The translations under genes were made by a program, and so were the position numbers. From JAOZHU01 sp964506435 (lineage in GTDB: Archaea > Thermoproteota > Bathyarchaeia > Bathyarchaeales > Bathycorpusculaceae): a stretch of DNA of 64,000 nucleotides. The notes beneath the pieces are model-generated. The model was not told the origin of the DNA. It worked only from the letters and a program-made list of their open reading frames with translations, and searched no databases. Positions 18,264 through 27,139 of this stretch are shown one piece after another. Position 1 is the stretch's first letter. Each line of letters opens with the position of its first letter. The stretch is taken from assembly GCA_964506435.1 (NCBI GenBank), contig CAZDLK010000005.1, forward strand, positions 7,788 to 71,787. The letters are read 5' to 3'.

Positions 18264-18971
18264 TTATTCTTTGAAAGGCGTATTCAAAACTTCCTTAACC
18301 TTGTTACTTATCACAGGACCAAGCCCATGCACAGTCTTCGCCCAATCATCCACATTAATCACAGCGTTCAAAGGCGTCTGATAAGACCTAAGCACAGCCA
18401 AAGCCTTCTCCCGCCCAATATTAGGCAAACTAGCAACAAAATACAACTGCGCATCAGCCAAAGTATCCATCTTCTTAAAAGCATGAACCGTCGGCGCTCG
18501 CTTCTCAACAACCTGCTCCTGCCTAGCCGCAACATAAAGAAAATCAACCGTCTCCTTATACGACGTAGTGTTCACCAACGCTATACCATTCTTAGCCAAA
18601 TTAAACATGGCACCCCAAACAGCCACAGGCTGGATGTGACTGAACTTGTAAATTATCGGCAAATACCCCTCCAACACAATCAGCGACTTCGGATAAGCCT
18701 CCTTCAACCTGAACAACTGCTCAAAAAGATACCTCCGCGTAAGCGTGTACACAAAATCATGCACAGTCTTCCTCTCCACCGCACACTGATCCGACAAAAC
18801 ATAATCACCCTTCTCCAACGCTTCAGTCCTAACATTAACGCCGCGCTCCACCAAACCCTTAACAATCTTCGCAGCACTGCTCGCTTCACGACTATCCACA
18901 ATAATCGTCGGCTCAGCCTCACCCTTCTTCTTATCTTTCAAGTAAGGCAGCAAAGTTTCAGTTCCAGACAT
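18264..18971 (-). CDS. ERCC4/XPF-type nuclease with helix-hairpin-helix domain
   Basis: A 235-residue structure-specific DNA endonuclease of the XPF/Hef/Mus81 type. The catalytic domain (residues 18-160) has VDSRE near residue 25, then GDYVLSDQCAVERKTVHDF, which is the GDxnERKx3D nuclease signature. A helix-hairpin-helix region follows (LPNIGREKALAVL, then VHGLGPVISNKVKEVL) for DNA binding. The Hef helicase domain is absent, so this is the short nuclease-only form typical of crenarchaeal-type XPF, which usually works with PCNA. Expected roles are repair and processing of branched DNA. Confidence 0.88.
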   Translation of the reverse strand: MSGTETLLPYLKDKKKGEAEPTIIVDSREASSAAKIVKGLVERGVNVRTEALEKGDYVLSDQCAVERKTVHDFVYTLTRRYLFEQLFRLKEAYPKSLIVLEGYLPIIYKFSHIQPVAVWGAMFNLAKNGIALVNTTSYKETVDFLYVAARQEQVVEKRAPTVHAFKKMDTLADAQLYFVASLPNIGREKALAVLRSYQTPLNAVINVDDWAKTVHGLGPVISNKVKEVLNTPFKE

Positions 18972-19114
18972 AAACTCAACCCTGATAAACTAAGCGCAAC
19001 CATCAGGTTTATTTCACTTCCGCTTCCCAAACCGCCTGCGCATTCACTAACGCATTTAGCGGTAATTCTAAAACAATTCAAACCAGCCGCCGAAGACTCT
19101 GCAAAAGCAATTAC

Positions 19115-19300
19115 TTATACCCGTGCCAAGTACAGCGGTTTCTCCGCTTCTTTCCGCCTCTCGTCTAAAGACACATCCTTCAACGAAGGAGCATCCAGCA
19201 CCTGCCTTAAACGTTCCTCGCTAAATTCCCCTTCTTCCGATTTGGAGCGAACTTTCTCCTCTGACAGAGACTTTCTCGTTTTCTTAACATGAGAACTCAC
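19115..19300 (-). CDS. Small charged protein, hypothetical
   Basis: A 61-residue reading frame starting at GTG with GGAG about 9 nt upstream. It is rich in Lys, Glu and Arg and has no membrane segment. It lies between the EF-1 alpha gene and the ERCC4-type nuclease gene on the same strand, in a gap of about 450 bp that is otherwise empty. Support is modest: a plausible start and no competing gene, but no recognised family. Confidence 0.4.
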   Translation of the reverse strand: MSSHVKKTRKSLSEEKVRSKSEEGEFSEERLRQVLDAPSLKDVSLDERRKEAEKPLYLARV

Positions 19301-19424
19301 AAAAACACGCTCCTAACTCGCCTAGTAATAATAGGCTTTGCAGAATAATAAACGTTGTGCGAAACCCACAACAACAATGCGTACTGAACATAAAACACTA
19401 AAACAAACAAAAAAATGGGAGAGT

Positions 19425-20735
19425 TTAAGGTCCCTTTTTCGTAATTTCCTTTATGACACCAGCAGCAACAGTTGTGCCCATGTCCCTGATAGCGAAGCGA
19501 CCGAGCTCTGGAAATTCCAGATAAGTCTCCACAGCTATCGGATGCAACGGCTCCATTCTAACCCACGCAGCGTCACCTGTCTTAAGGAAGCTAGGATGCT
19601 CCTCAGTCACTTGACCCGTACGCGGATCAATCTTCTTCAGCAACTCAGTGAACCTGCACGCAATTTGCCCCGTGTGATAATGAAGAACTGGCGTGTACCC
19701 AGCAGCGATGGCGGTTGGGTGGTAAATCACGATGATTTGCCCAATGAACTCCTTCGCTACGGTCGGTGGGTTGTCTACTGGTCCTGCTACGTCTCCACGG
19801 TGAACATCAGTTTTGGATATGCCTCTCACGTTCATTCCGATGTTGTCGCCTGGCTCTGCAACTGGGATTCTGGAGTGGTGCATCTCGAGAGATTTCACTT
19901 CAGCAGTCTTGTTGGACGGCATGAAAATTATGCTGGCGCCTTCTTTCAGAACGCCTGTTTCAACTCTGCCCACTGGAACCGTGCCGATGCCTGTGATGCT
20001 GTAAATGTCTTGGACTGGAACGCGCAATGGCTTGTTGGTTGGCTTAGCCGGCACTTCTAGAAGGTCTAACGCTTCCATTATGGTGGGTCCAGTGTACCAG
20101 GGCATTTTGTCGCTTTTCTCGATTAAGTTGTCGCCTGTCCATCCGGAAACAGGTACAAAGTTGATTTTCTCAACTTTAAAGCCTACCATTCTTAGCATTC
20201 GTGAAACTTCGTTTTTAATCTCTTCGTACCGCTCTTTGCCCCAGTTAACAGAAGCATCATCCATCTTGTTAACTGCGACGATTGCTTGTCGAACGCCTAA
20301 AGTGAAGGCTAAGAACGCGTGTTCACGTGTTTGTCCGCCTGGACCGATGCCTGCTTCGAACTCGCCCTTTTTGGCTGAGACGAAAAGCACAGCAGCGTCA
20401 GCTTGGCTTGCGCCAGTAATCATGTTTTTAACGAAGTCTCTGTGTCCTGGCGCATCTATGACTGTGTAGAAGAATTTCTTGGTTTCGAACTTTAGGAATC
20501 GAAGGTCAATGGTTACGCCTCGTTCTCGTTCTTCCTTTAGGTTGTCGAGAACCCACGCGTACTTGAATGTGCCTTTGCCCATTTTTTCTGATTCTGCTTC
20601 AAAAGCCTTTACGGTTCTGTCGTCGATTGCTCCTGCCTTGTACAGTAAGTGTCCTGTTGTTGTGGATTTTCCGTGGTCAACGTGGCCCATGATGACGAGG
20701 TTTAAGTGTGGCTTCTCGCTTTTGCTCATCTTCAT
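19425..20735 (-). CDS. tuf: Translation elongation factor EF-1 alpha
   Basis: A 436-residue GTPase that brings aminoacyl-tRNA to the ribosome. The G1 motif GHVDHGKS is at residues 17-24, the G3 motif DAPGHRDF near residue 94, and NKMD of G4 near residue 155. The two beta-barrel domains follow (VQDIYSITGIGTVPVGRVETG, then GYTPVLHYHTGQIACRF). The sequence is clearly archaeal/eukaryotic EF-1A rather than bacterial EF-Tu. No ribosomal protein S10 gene follows in the window, although that linkage is common in archaea. Confidence 0.96.
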   Translation of the reverse strand: MKMSKSEKPHLNLVIMGHVDHGKSTTTGHLLYKAGAIDDRTVKAFEAESEKMGKGTFKYAWVLDNLKEERERGVTIDLRFLKFETKKFFYTVIDAPGHRDFVKNMITGASQADAAVLFVSAKKGEFEAGIGPGGQTREHAFLAFTLGVRQAIVAVNKMDDASVNWGKERYEEIKNEVSRMLRMVGFKVEKINFVPVSGWTGDNLIEKSDKMPWYTGPTIMEALDLLEVPAKPTNKPLRVPVQDIYSITGIGTVPVGRVETGVLKEGASIIFMPSNKTAEVKSLEMHHSRIPVAEPGDNIGMNVRGISKTDVHRGDVAGPVDNPPTVAKEFIGQIIVIYHPTAIAAGYTPVLHYHTGQIACRFTELLKKIDPRTGQVTEEHPSFLKTGDAAWVRMEPLHPIAVETYLEFPELGRFAIRDMGTTVAAGVIKEITKKGP

Positions 20736-20792
20736 TCCTCTATTTTTTGTTTTTCCTTAAATTTTAGTGCGTTAACACAACTGTTCTTCCAG

Positions 20793-22055
20793 TTATTTTA
20801 ATCTTATCATTGTACTCCTGCGTTTATCATCTAGATTCGGGAGACTACTCAACCGCTTCGGACGCTGCCATAACTTGATTCCATTGCGCTCTGTGACATA
20901 TTGAAATCCTGCGCTCATGGCTTGCTTATCCTCTTCCACCGTGGTTGTCGACGTAACCTCGAATTCATCGTTCTTGAAGTGGATCATGCCGATGTATTTC
21001 ATGGTGTTTTCAACGCGCTTGTGACCCAGCAGCTTCTTAACGATAAGCACGTTCCCGTTAGTGTAGTATGCAAGCATGGTTCCGCCCCAATGCCTAAAAC
21101 TCCGCAGCTCAATCTGCAGCAGCCTAGGATTCTTTTGCAGTTCGGCAACACGCTTGCGAACGCGGTCGTAGCAACTATACATTGTGCTGTAGGTAGCGGG
21201 GAAGATTCTCTCCGCGACGTGAGGAAGACCATTCAACATTGCTACAAATTTATTGGATACTTCGATTTGCCGTGGTAAGTGTCCTTTAACGGGGTTATTT
21301 ATGGTTACGATGTTGCCTGAGACATCTATCCAGCGTAGCCTTAACGCCTCACCAGGATCAGCGAAAGTTTCCTTGAGGCATTGCAGGTAAGTAGCCATCC
21401 GGTAGCTACGGCATGCAGCGATCAACTGGTCAAGCTCCGATTCGTCAGGAACAAAAGGGATAATATCTTCCTGCTTATACCAGGGCGGCTGCCAATTAAT
21501 ATTGAGCATCCTCGCCAGATTATCATAGGCATAGACGTACTGCAGTTTGGTTCCGTTCCGCACCTCAAGCTTGCCGATGACGACTTTCACGCTCTCAGGA
21601 TCATGCAGATCCGCGCCAACCCGAACAAGCCTCAGCAGGTTATTCGGGTAATGACTGCCCTTAGCGTAGCCTTCCTTCTCCAACCAACCGCGAAAAACAG
21701 CAACCAACGCCCTGATCTCATTGCTGACGGGAATAACGTTTTTGTTCTGTGGCATCACGCGCTTCTTTTCATCATTTGATAGCTTCAAATCTCCCGCAAC
21801 AGTCTTGGTTTCTGTTGCAGTGTCCAAGTTTTTCGCCTTCTTTATTGAAGCGCACACTTGACGATGGCCATTATTGGCTTGGACAAAATTTAAGCGTTTA
21901 CCACGTATATCCTTGCGAGACCTGCTAAATCTATAACCGCATTGTCGACAAAGATAACGCTGCACCTGCCCCTCATTCGTGTAGCGCAAACCGTCTTTGT
22001 ACAAGTGCTTGGAATTGCACTCAGGACAATTTGGTGAGCGAGCAAGAATGGGCAC
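20793..22055 (-). CDS. Tyrosine recombinase/integrase with N-terminal zinc ribbon
   Basis: A 420-residue site-specific recombinase. Residues 8-45 form a transposase-style zinc ribbon (CPECNSKHLYKDG, then CRQCGYRFSRS). A SAM-like core-binding domain lies around residues 115-205. The catalytic domain has the first Arg in LRLRWIDVS, the box-II segment ELRSFRHWGGTML near residue 318, and LGHKRVENTMKYIGM with the nucleophile Tyr near residue 352. Box II has His-Trp after the Arg, a variation often seen in archaeal integrases. No att site or cognate mobile element was identified. The gene marks the border between housekeeping genes and the accessory region. Confidence 0.85.
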   Translation of the reverse strand: MPILARSPNCPECNSKHLYKDGLRYTNEGQVQRYLCRQCGYRFSRSRKDIRGKRLNFVQANNGHRQVCASIKKAKNLDTATETKTVAGDLKLSNDEKKRVMPQNKNVIPVSNEIRALVAVFRGWLEKEGYAKGSHYPNNLLRLVRVGADLHDPESVKVVIGKLEVRNGTKLQYVYAYDNLARMLNINWQPPWYKQEDIIPFVPDESELDQLIAACRSYRMATYLQCLKETFADPGEALRLRWIDVSGNIVTINNPVKGHLPRQIEVSNKFVAMLNGLPHVAERIFPATYSTMYSCYDRVRKRVAELQKNPRLLQIELRSFRHWGGTMLAYYTNGNVLIVKKLLGHKRVENTMKYIGMIHFKNDEFEVTSTTTVEEDKQAMSAGFQYVTERNGIKLWQRPKRLSSLPNLDDKRRSTMIRLK

Positions 22056-22162
22056 AATTGCATCACAGCAAAACTTAAATTGACTGTAAATAATTTTTTA
22101 CTGTCAGAACCATGGAGAGATAAATCATTTCTACTGTCAATAACGTGAGTGGGGTAGAGTAA

Positions 22163-22915
22163 TTGGCGCGGGAACTAGCCAAAGAAAAACTAAAGCAAAT
22201 TATTGATGCTTTAAAGGAAGAAGATGCAGCGTGGAGCGATCTGAAAAAAATCTCAGGGCTTCCAGACAAGACGCTAGACCGCTACCTTGATTACTTGGAA
22301 TATTGGGAATTGGCTAGAAAGAATGAACAACGCTCTTGGCAATGGTTTGAAAGATTCAGAGTTTATGAAACAGAACACGATTACAAGCTGGCTATTGAGC
22401 ACTCGAAGAAACTGCTCAAGACTTTGGAAGGTTTTTTCGGTTTATCAGTAATTAAGTCAGATTGGTTTCAAAGAAGGAAGCAACTTCCTGTGAAGACCCA
22501 AGAAGAACTTGACCTGTGCGACATGGTACGGGCGCATTTGGAAACAGGATATCCACAGTTACATTCTGAGATTGTCGATATTGAAAAGCAAATGAGTCTA
22601 AGACGAGAAATCAGCAAAGAGTTAGAAGTTTACAAACCCAAAATAGAGGAAAAGCACTTGCTGGAGTACATTGCAAATTACTCTCTCTTGAAGTATGCTA
22701 TTCCTAAGAAACATTGGAAAGAGATTGAAAGACTCGTCAATTGTATTACCCCCGAAAAACAAAATCTAATCGAACGAACCAATACAAATTACCAAGAGAG
22801 CATTGTCAACTTCTCTAATGATTTAAGGCATCTCGTCTATACAGTTGAACATGGCGAACCTTTAAAGGGCGTATGTAAACTTTGTCCGAATGCCAAGACC
22901 AAACGTATAAGCTGA
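22163..22915 (+). CDS. Winged-helix domain protein, hypothetical
   Basis: A 250-residue protein beginning at a TTG. Residues 1-55 fit a winged helix (KLKQIIDALKEEDAAWSDLKKISGLPDKTLDRYLDYLEYWEL), typical of archaeal DNA-binding proteins. The remaining 190 residues are strongly helical and charged (possible coiled coil near residues 120-150) and carry two Cys near the C terminus (CKLCPNAK). It is encoded divergently from the integrase gene with about 100 bp between, an arrangement common for integrative elements and their regulators. The function is not known. Confidence 0.55.
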   Translation: MARELAKEKLKQIIDALKEEDAAWSDLKKISGLPDKTLDRYLDYLEYWELARKNEQRSWQWFERFRVYETEHDYKLAIEHSKKLLKTLEGFFGLSVIKSDWFQRRKQLPVKTQEELDLCDMVRAHLETGYPQLHSEIVDIEKQMSLRREISKELEVYKPKIEEKHLLEYIANYSLLKYAIPKKHWKEIERLVNCITPEKQNLIERTNTNYQESIVNFSNDLRHLVYTVEHGEPLKGVCKLCPNAKTKRIS

Positions 22916-23419
22916 GAGGCTTGTTTTGACCAAGGAGACGAGCGCGGAAAAGCGAGATATCGTTAGTATTTTAAACACATGAGCATAGGATACAACTGCA
23001 AGGAGTCACTAAAAGGTATTTTCAATTGAGTGAAAACATGGGCAGAGCGAATTTTTATATTTGGACCCGCGCGCCAAAAGTGCCGTTTTTTGCGGGTATT
23101 ATAGTAGTAGTGTAAACTAGGGGTAACAAAATAGAATTTTCTAAATATTTAGGAAATTATTCTGAAGTAGGCAACCTAGGCTTTTTGTCTACCATTTCTC
23201 GTTTGCTATGAGAACGTCTATGCCCCAGAACCCAAATGCGCTCTGTTGTTTCTGAGTTAAACTGGAACAACAATATTTGAGCGTATAAAAAAATCATACT
23301 TCGGTGGTAACCTCCCATGTTTCATCAATTTTCTTTGCCCAATTCGAGGTAGGCGTAATATCGGCGTTTCTATATAGTATCGCATAACCTTTGCTTGGAT
23401 GCTTTACTACTATTGCAGC
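22916..23419. other. Gene-free interval
   Basis: About 500 bp between the winged-helix gene and the convergent lipoate ligase gene. I found no reading frame with a credible start, no tRNA and no long repeat. A weak A/T patch near 23055 (tttttatattt) is the only promoter-like feature. The interval separates the integrase/winged-helix pair from the lipoate cluster. Confidence 0.5.
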
Positions 23420-24496
23420 TTATGTTTTTATTCGGAGGTTTAGGGAATTCTCTATTGCTTTCATCGTTGCTATTACAAAATCCTCAGGGCTGGCACCAGG
23501 TGTTATCGCTTTCTTTTCCTCATAAAACTCGTTAACTGCTTTTCTCACCTGCTTCGCATTAGCCTGTACATTTTGAAGCTTGGCTTCAAGATCGGTTATC
23601 GCCTCCACAGGGTGCATGATGTAATCGCCTGTTATCAGAATCTCCAGAATTTTCCCATTTATTACGTATGCATTGATTCGGATAATTCCCTTTTTTGCTT
23701 TATGAATTGATAGAGCATTGACTCTATGGAACAATCGCGGTTTGAGATTCCATGTGTCTGTTTCAAATCTTGGCTTGAATTCTTCTGCACCTTCCAGTTC
23801 TTTAGCAGTTAGTTGCTCATTCAGAAATTTGACTCCTAGAGCTTTTTCAAATCCTGATTGCAATGCTCTTTTAATCTCATCGAGGCTAAGTTCTGCTCTT
23901 CCAGATTTTTCGAGTTCTTTGTTTATCCATGTTATTCTATCTTCAATTGAGAGGGCGCCTTTGTCTTGCAGTTTTTCCTTTGGCGCTTTGATTAGTCGTG
24001 CTAAGGCTGGCAAATCTAAATTTGTGCTTATAAAACCATGTTGAATTATCATTCCGTAACTTCTGTGCTGAGAACTCCCTGAAAATTTCTTACCACCTAT
24101 CAATATGTCATTTATTGGAGCAAAGTTTGCGTCTAAACCCAACTTTTTCAAACCTAGCACAACGCCATTACAAATGGTCTCGTATGAGTGGTCTATTTTC
24201 TTAGGAATTGCTTCGCTATTTTCATCAGCTATTATCGAATAAGCCAATACGCTCGGAGTAAGGTAACCTGTTCCTCCACCACCCATTCTCCTTATTATCG
24301 GAACAAATAGTTGTTTGGCTGCAGCCACATCCACCTCTTGGTATACGTTTTGAAAGTATCCCAATGTGAGGAATGGTTTGTTTGTTCGCCAGATTAATAA
24401 TGTATTCCTTACTCTTTCCTTTGCTATAGATTCCTCTATTGCGTGAAGAAGAGGCAGTTCTAGAGCGTCTAGATCAACAAACCTCCAGTTTTCCAT
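23420..24496 (-). CDS. lplA: Lipoate-protein ligase A-type enzyme with C-terminal accessory domain
   Basis: A biotin/lipoate ligase-fold enzyme that activates lipoate or octanoate as the AMP ester and attaches it to a carrier Lys. Residues 69-78 carry RRMGGGGTGY, equal to the RRxSGGG lipoyl-AMP loop, and GGKKFSGSSQ near residue 140 has the conserved catalytic Lys. The last 120 residues look like the small accessory domain of LplA (KPRLFHRVNALSIHKAKKG). I start at the ATG at 24496, where GGAG lies upstream and the sequence MENWRFVDLD aligns with the partner ligase at 26323; an ATG at 24532 is possible. It is the last gene of a minus-strand operon with a radical SAM enzyme and a GcvH-like protein. 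Confidence 0.85.
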   Translation of the reverse strand: MENWRFVDLDALELPLLHAIEESIAKERVRNTLLIWRTNKPFLTLGYFQNVYQEVDVAAAKQLFVPIIRRMGGGGTGYLTPSVLAYSIIADENSEAIPKKIDHSYETICNGVVLGLKKLGLDANFAPINDILIGGKKFSGSSQHRSYGMIIQHGFISTNLDLPALARLIKAPKEKLQDKGALSIEDRITWINKELEKSGRAELSLDEIKRALQSGFEKALGVKFLNEQLTAKELEGAEEFKPRFETDTWNLKPRLFHRVNALSIHKAKKGIIRINAYVINGKILEILITGDYIMHPVEAITDLEAKLQNVQANAKQVRKAVNEFYEEKKAITPGASPEDFVIATMKAIENSLNLRIKT

Positions 24497-24532
24497 ATTT
24501 TCCGTTTCTCCTTTTTCTTGATTACTCTCCAT

Positions 24533-25561
24533 TTAATTTACTACTGGGCCGTCCCAGCAGCAACACATTATATCATCGTAAGTCTGGATCTTCAAGCCCA
24601 GACTGTCAGCAATTTTTGCCGCGCTCTTAGTCGGAATTACCAACTTGCTTATGCCCGCTTTAATTGCCATTTCATCTATCTTTGCGCGGAAAGTTTTGCC
24701 TGGTCTGACACAGCCTAATGAGACCGATTTTTTGGGAAGCATCAAGTTTGCAACAGCAATGACTCGGGCTACATCAAAAGGCGATGGCGGTGAGACATTG
24801 GCCATCACTGTTCCTCTCGTGGGAATTAGAACCACTATCGCAACGCTTGAGACTTTAGCTTTAGAAACCATTTCTAATGCTTCAGCTTCACCCTGCAGCT
24901 TCCCAAAATGAAGCCCGACACAAATATGCGGATATATGTTTGGAATGCCTGCTTTTTTCATTGCTTCCATTGTTTTCAGATAATCTTCTGGCTTTATCTC
25001 AATTCCATAGACTTCTTTCGTGGTTTCAGAGGATCCTACAACATCAAGTAATGCTGCATCTAAACCCGCTTCTTTTAAGATTCTTGCGTGTTCGTAGTCT
25101 ATTGGTCCAGTATGAGCTGAAATAAATAGACTTGTTTCTTTCTTTATTTTCGCTATTGTTTCTGCGTATTCATCTAATGGAACGGTTCCGTCTTTTCTGC
25201 TTCCTCCACTTAAGACGATGCCTGGTACTCCTTTTTTACACAGTGTTATGCAAAGTTTCAATAGTTTTTCAGGGTTTCTCGCGGGAATCATGTGTTTTAA
25301 ATAATGATGGTTGCAGTGTCTACAATTCAAACTACAGGAAAGATTTGTTAAAGAAATAGGTGGGAAGGCTTTTTGGAGAAACACGATTGTATTATTGTTT
25401 TTTTTAGTTGCTACCCTTCGTGAAGCAAATAGGAGCTTTTCAAAGCAGTTCTCTGGAGCAAACAGCAATTGTTGCGCTTCTTCTCCATTTATTTGCCTCC
25501 CTGAAAGAACTTTTTCTAATATTTCGTTTGCTATGTTTTCATTAAAGTTGTACATATCCAT
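24533..25561 (-). CDS. Radical SAM enzyme, lipoyl synthase (LipS1/LipS2)-type candidate
   Basis: About 342 residues. The CxxxCxxC cluster motif is CSLNCRHC (near residue 75), followed by a TIM-barrel with LSGGSRKDG and HICVGLHFGKL. Position between a lipoate ligase and a GcvH-like gene points to sulfur insertion into octanoyl groups. Archaea without classical LipA use two biotin-synthase-like radical SAM proteins together (shown for Thermococcus kodakarensis; the LipS1/LipS2 pair). The C terminus has a Cys cluster (MCCCWDGP) that could hold an auxiliary Fe-S cluster. It is a clear paralogue of the gene at 27140. A start at 25606 is possible but would overlap the upstream gene. Confidence 0.75.
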   Translation of the reverse strand: MDMYNFNENIANEILEKVLSGRQINGEEAQQLLFAPENCFEKLLFASRRVATKKNNNTIVFLQKAFPPISLTNLSCSLNCRHCNHHYLKHMIPARNPEKLLKLCITLCKKGVPGIVLSGGSRKDGTVPLDEYAETIAKIKKETSLFISAHTGPIDYEHARILKEAGLDAALLDVVGSSETTKEVYGIEIKPEDYLKTMEAMKKAGIPNIYPHICVGLHFGKLQGEAEALEMVSKAKVSSVAIVVLIPTRGTVMANVSPPSPFDVARVIAVANLMLPKKSVSLGCVRPGKTFRAKIDEMAIKAGISKLVIPTKSAAKIADSLGLKIQTYDDIMCCCWDGPVVN

Positions 25562-25577
25562 ATTTTGGTGATGTAAA

Positions 25578-26030
25578 CTATTCTGGCTCGTCAGTATACT
25601 CACCAAATTTTGCTTTTTCCTCTTCTATAATGATTCTGTAATATTTCGCAGCTTCTGTGGCGCTCATCAGGCTTTTTATGTCTTTGGATGATTTGTTAGG
25701 TTCGATGGTTAATAGCCAGCCTCGACCATATGGATCAGCATTAATAATATCAGGCTGTTCATAAAGGGCTTGATTGATTTCTTTTATTTTTCCGCTGAAA
25801 GGAGCATGTATTCGGATAACTGCTTTTATGGTTTCAAATGCCCCTATCTCATCACCTTGCTTGACATAGTTTCCTGCAAACGGCAGATCTATATGCACAA
25901 TTTCTTTGCAGAGAGCCTCACCTAGGTTTGTTAAGCCGATCTGAACGTTACCTTTCTGAACCTTTACCCAGAGGTGATCTTTGCTGTAAAGCAGGTTATA
26001 AGGAAATTTGAAACCTTCAACTTTAACCAT
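25578..26030 (-). CDS. GcvH-like lipoyl carrier protein
   Basis: A 150-residue protein with the glycine-cleavage H-protein fold (YSKDHLWVKVQKGNVQIGLTNLGE near residues 15-40). The lipoyl-lysine hairpin is ETIKAVIRIHAPFSGKI, with the modifiable Lys in the usual position. The C-terminal helices match H protein (YGRGWLLTIEP). No GcvP or GcvT gene is in the window, so a role outside glycine cleavage is likely, for example like the lipoate-binding proteins of sulfur-oxidising Hdr systems. It is the first gene of a minus-strand operon that includes lipoyl synthase and ligase candidates. Confidence 0.85.
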   Translation of the reverse strand: MVKVEGFKFPYNLLYSKDHLWVKVQKGNVQIGLTNLGEALCKEIVHIDLPFAGNYVKQGDEIGAFETIKAVIRIHAPFSGKIKEINQALYEQPDIINADPYGRGWLLTIEPNKSSKDIKSLMSATEAAKYYRIIIEEEKAKFGEYTDEPE

Positions 26031-26154
26031 GTGATTTTCCCTTCGAACTTGTTCATATAATATTTTGCAGTATAGCGTTTGCTTTGTCTCTGCCTGCGAT
26101 ATGCCCTGCAGAGGGTAATTAATTCCTTGACTGTTGTATGATAAATCTTGGTCT

Positions 26155-26185
26155 GTTACTTTTGTAAATAACTACGACCTATAAG
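26155..26185 (+). promoter_or_regulatory. Palindromic operator plus TATA box, lipoate module
   Basis: GTTAC-TTTT-GTAAa (26155-26168) is followed after about 10 nt by cctataag (26178-26185). It lies between the divergent GcvH-like (26030) and ligase (26323) genes. The same palindrome-TATA layout recurs before many operons in this window. Confidence 0.7.
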
Positions 26186-26322
26186 TTAGGTTTCATCTTG
26201 GCATAAGTGGAATTGAAAATGTGTGAAAACTGCTCAAGGTTCAATGAATTCTTTGCTGCAGTAAATCAATTGGGTCGCAGGGATTATTTTTGTAGAAAAT
26301 GATATTTGTCGCTGGGTGGCTT

Positions 26323-27126
26323 ATGGTTGGAAATTGGCGGATTATTGATGCCGATCTTGTGGATCCCATCACTGGTGTTGCTACAGTAGAAGCTATAAGC
26401 AAGGCAAGATCACAGGATCTGGTTACTGATACAATAATTCTCTGGAGACCTGTTAATCCCTTCGTATGTTTAGGGTATTTTCAACTTGCACGTGAAGAAG
26501 TATATGCAGATGCCTGTGAGAAATTAGACGTTAAAATTGCTCGGAGAATACTCGGTGGTGGAACAGGGTACTGTGACCAAAACCAGATTTTATATGATGT
26601 TATTTTGGGGGCCGATCATGCCATGGTGCCTACCTCTAAAAACATCGAAGCGCTGTACACGTACGTTTTGAGAGGCGTTGTTCGAGGGATAAAACAACTA
26701 GGTCTTGACGATGTACAGTTGATGCCTGATTACAATTTTGCGATTTGGGTCAACGGCAAAAAGGTTTCTGGAAATGCTGCTACCGGGTTAGCTGGAGCGC
26801 AAATTGTTGGAGGGAGTCTTTTGATTGATTTTGACTATGATATGTTAATGAAAATTTTTAGAAATCCCTTCAAGGCATTAAAGCCCGGAATAAATTACAT
26901 CGAAGAAGGTTTAACCTACATTAATCGAGAATTGCCGAAAAGAGTTGAAATCAATGGTGCAAAAGTTGCCTTGAAAAAGGGTTTTGAAGCTGCGCTCAAC
27001 ATTAAGCTTATCTATGGTTCACTTATCGATGAAGAAGTGCAGTTATTAAAATCGCTTGAACCCAAGTTCTTATCAAGAGACTGGACCTACCTGATGGACA
27101 TTAAATATGGAAAACTCATGCCTTGA
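26323..27126 (+). CDS. lplA: Lipoate-protein ligase A-type enzyme (catalytic domain only)
   Basis: A 267-residue second lipoate ligase. It has RRILGGGTGYCD near residue 65 (the lipoyl-AMP loop) and the catalytic-Lys motif NGKKVSGNAAT near residue 150. It lacks the C-terminal accessory domain of the ligase at 23420, so it may be specific for a different carrier, act as an octanoyl/lipoyl transferase, or need a partner. The ATG at 26323 follows GGGTGG and its MVGNWRIIDAD aligns with the partner enzyme; an earlier ATG at 26299 is in frame. It heads the plus-strand operon running to about 31.3 kb. Confidence 0.82.
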   Translation: MVGNWRIIDADLVDPITGVATVEAISKARSQDLVTDTIILWRPVNPFVCLGYFQLAREEVYADACEKLDVKIARRILGGGTGYCDQNQILYDVILGADHAMVPTSKNIEALYTYVLRGVVRGIKQLGLDDVQLMPDYNFAIWVNGKKVSGNAATGLAGAQIVGGSLLIDFDYDMLMKIFRNPFKALKPGINYIEEGLTYINRELPKRVEINGAKVALKKGFEAALNIKLIYGSLIDEEVQLLKSLEPKFLSRDWTYLMDIKYGKLMP

Positions 27127-27139
27127 GGGAGACTATAAA

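Noticed and set aside
18327..19292. 321-codon plus-strand frame opposite the ERCC4-type nuclease
   Set aside because: Its composition is rich in Arg, His, Leu and Ser as expected for a shadow frame, and the minus strand has a well-defined nuclease domain.
23040..23120. Possible CRISPR or repeat array in the gene-free interval
   Set aside because: No repeated unit with regular spacing was found here or elsewhere in the window.
25578..26030. Part of a glycine cleavage system
   Set aside because: No GcvT or GcvP gene is present in 64 kb, and the operon partners are lipoate-assembly enzymes; a true GcvH role is still possible if the rest lies elsewhere.
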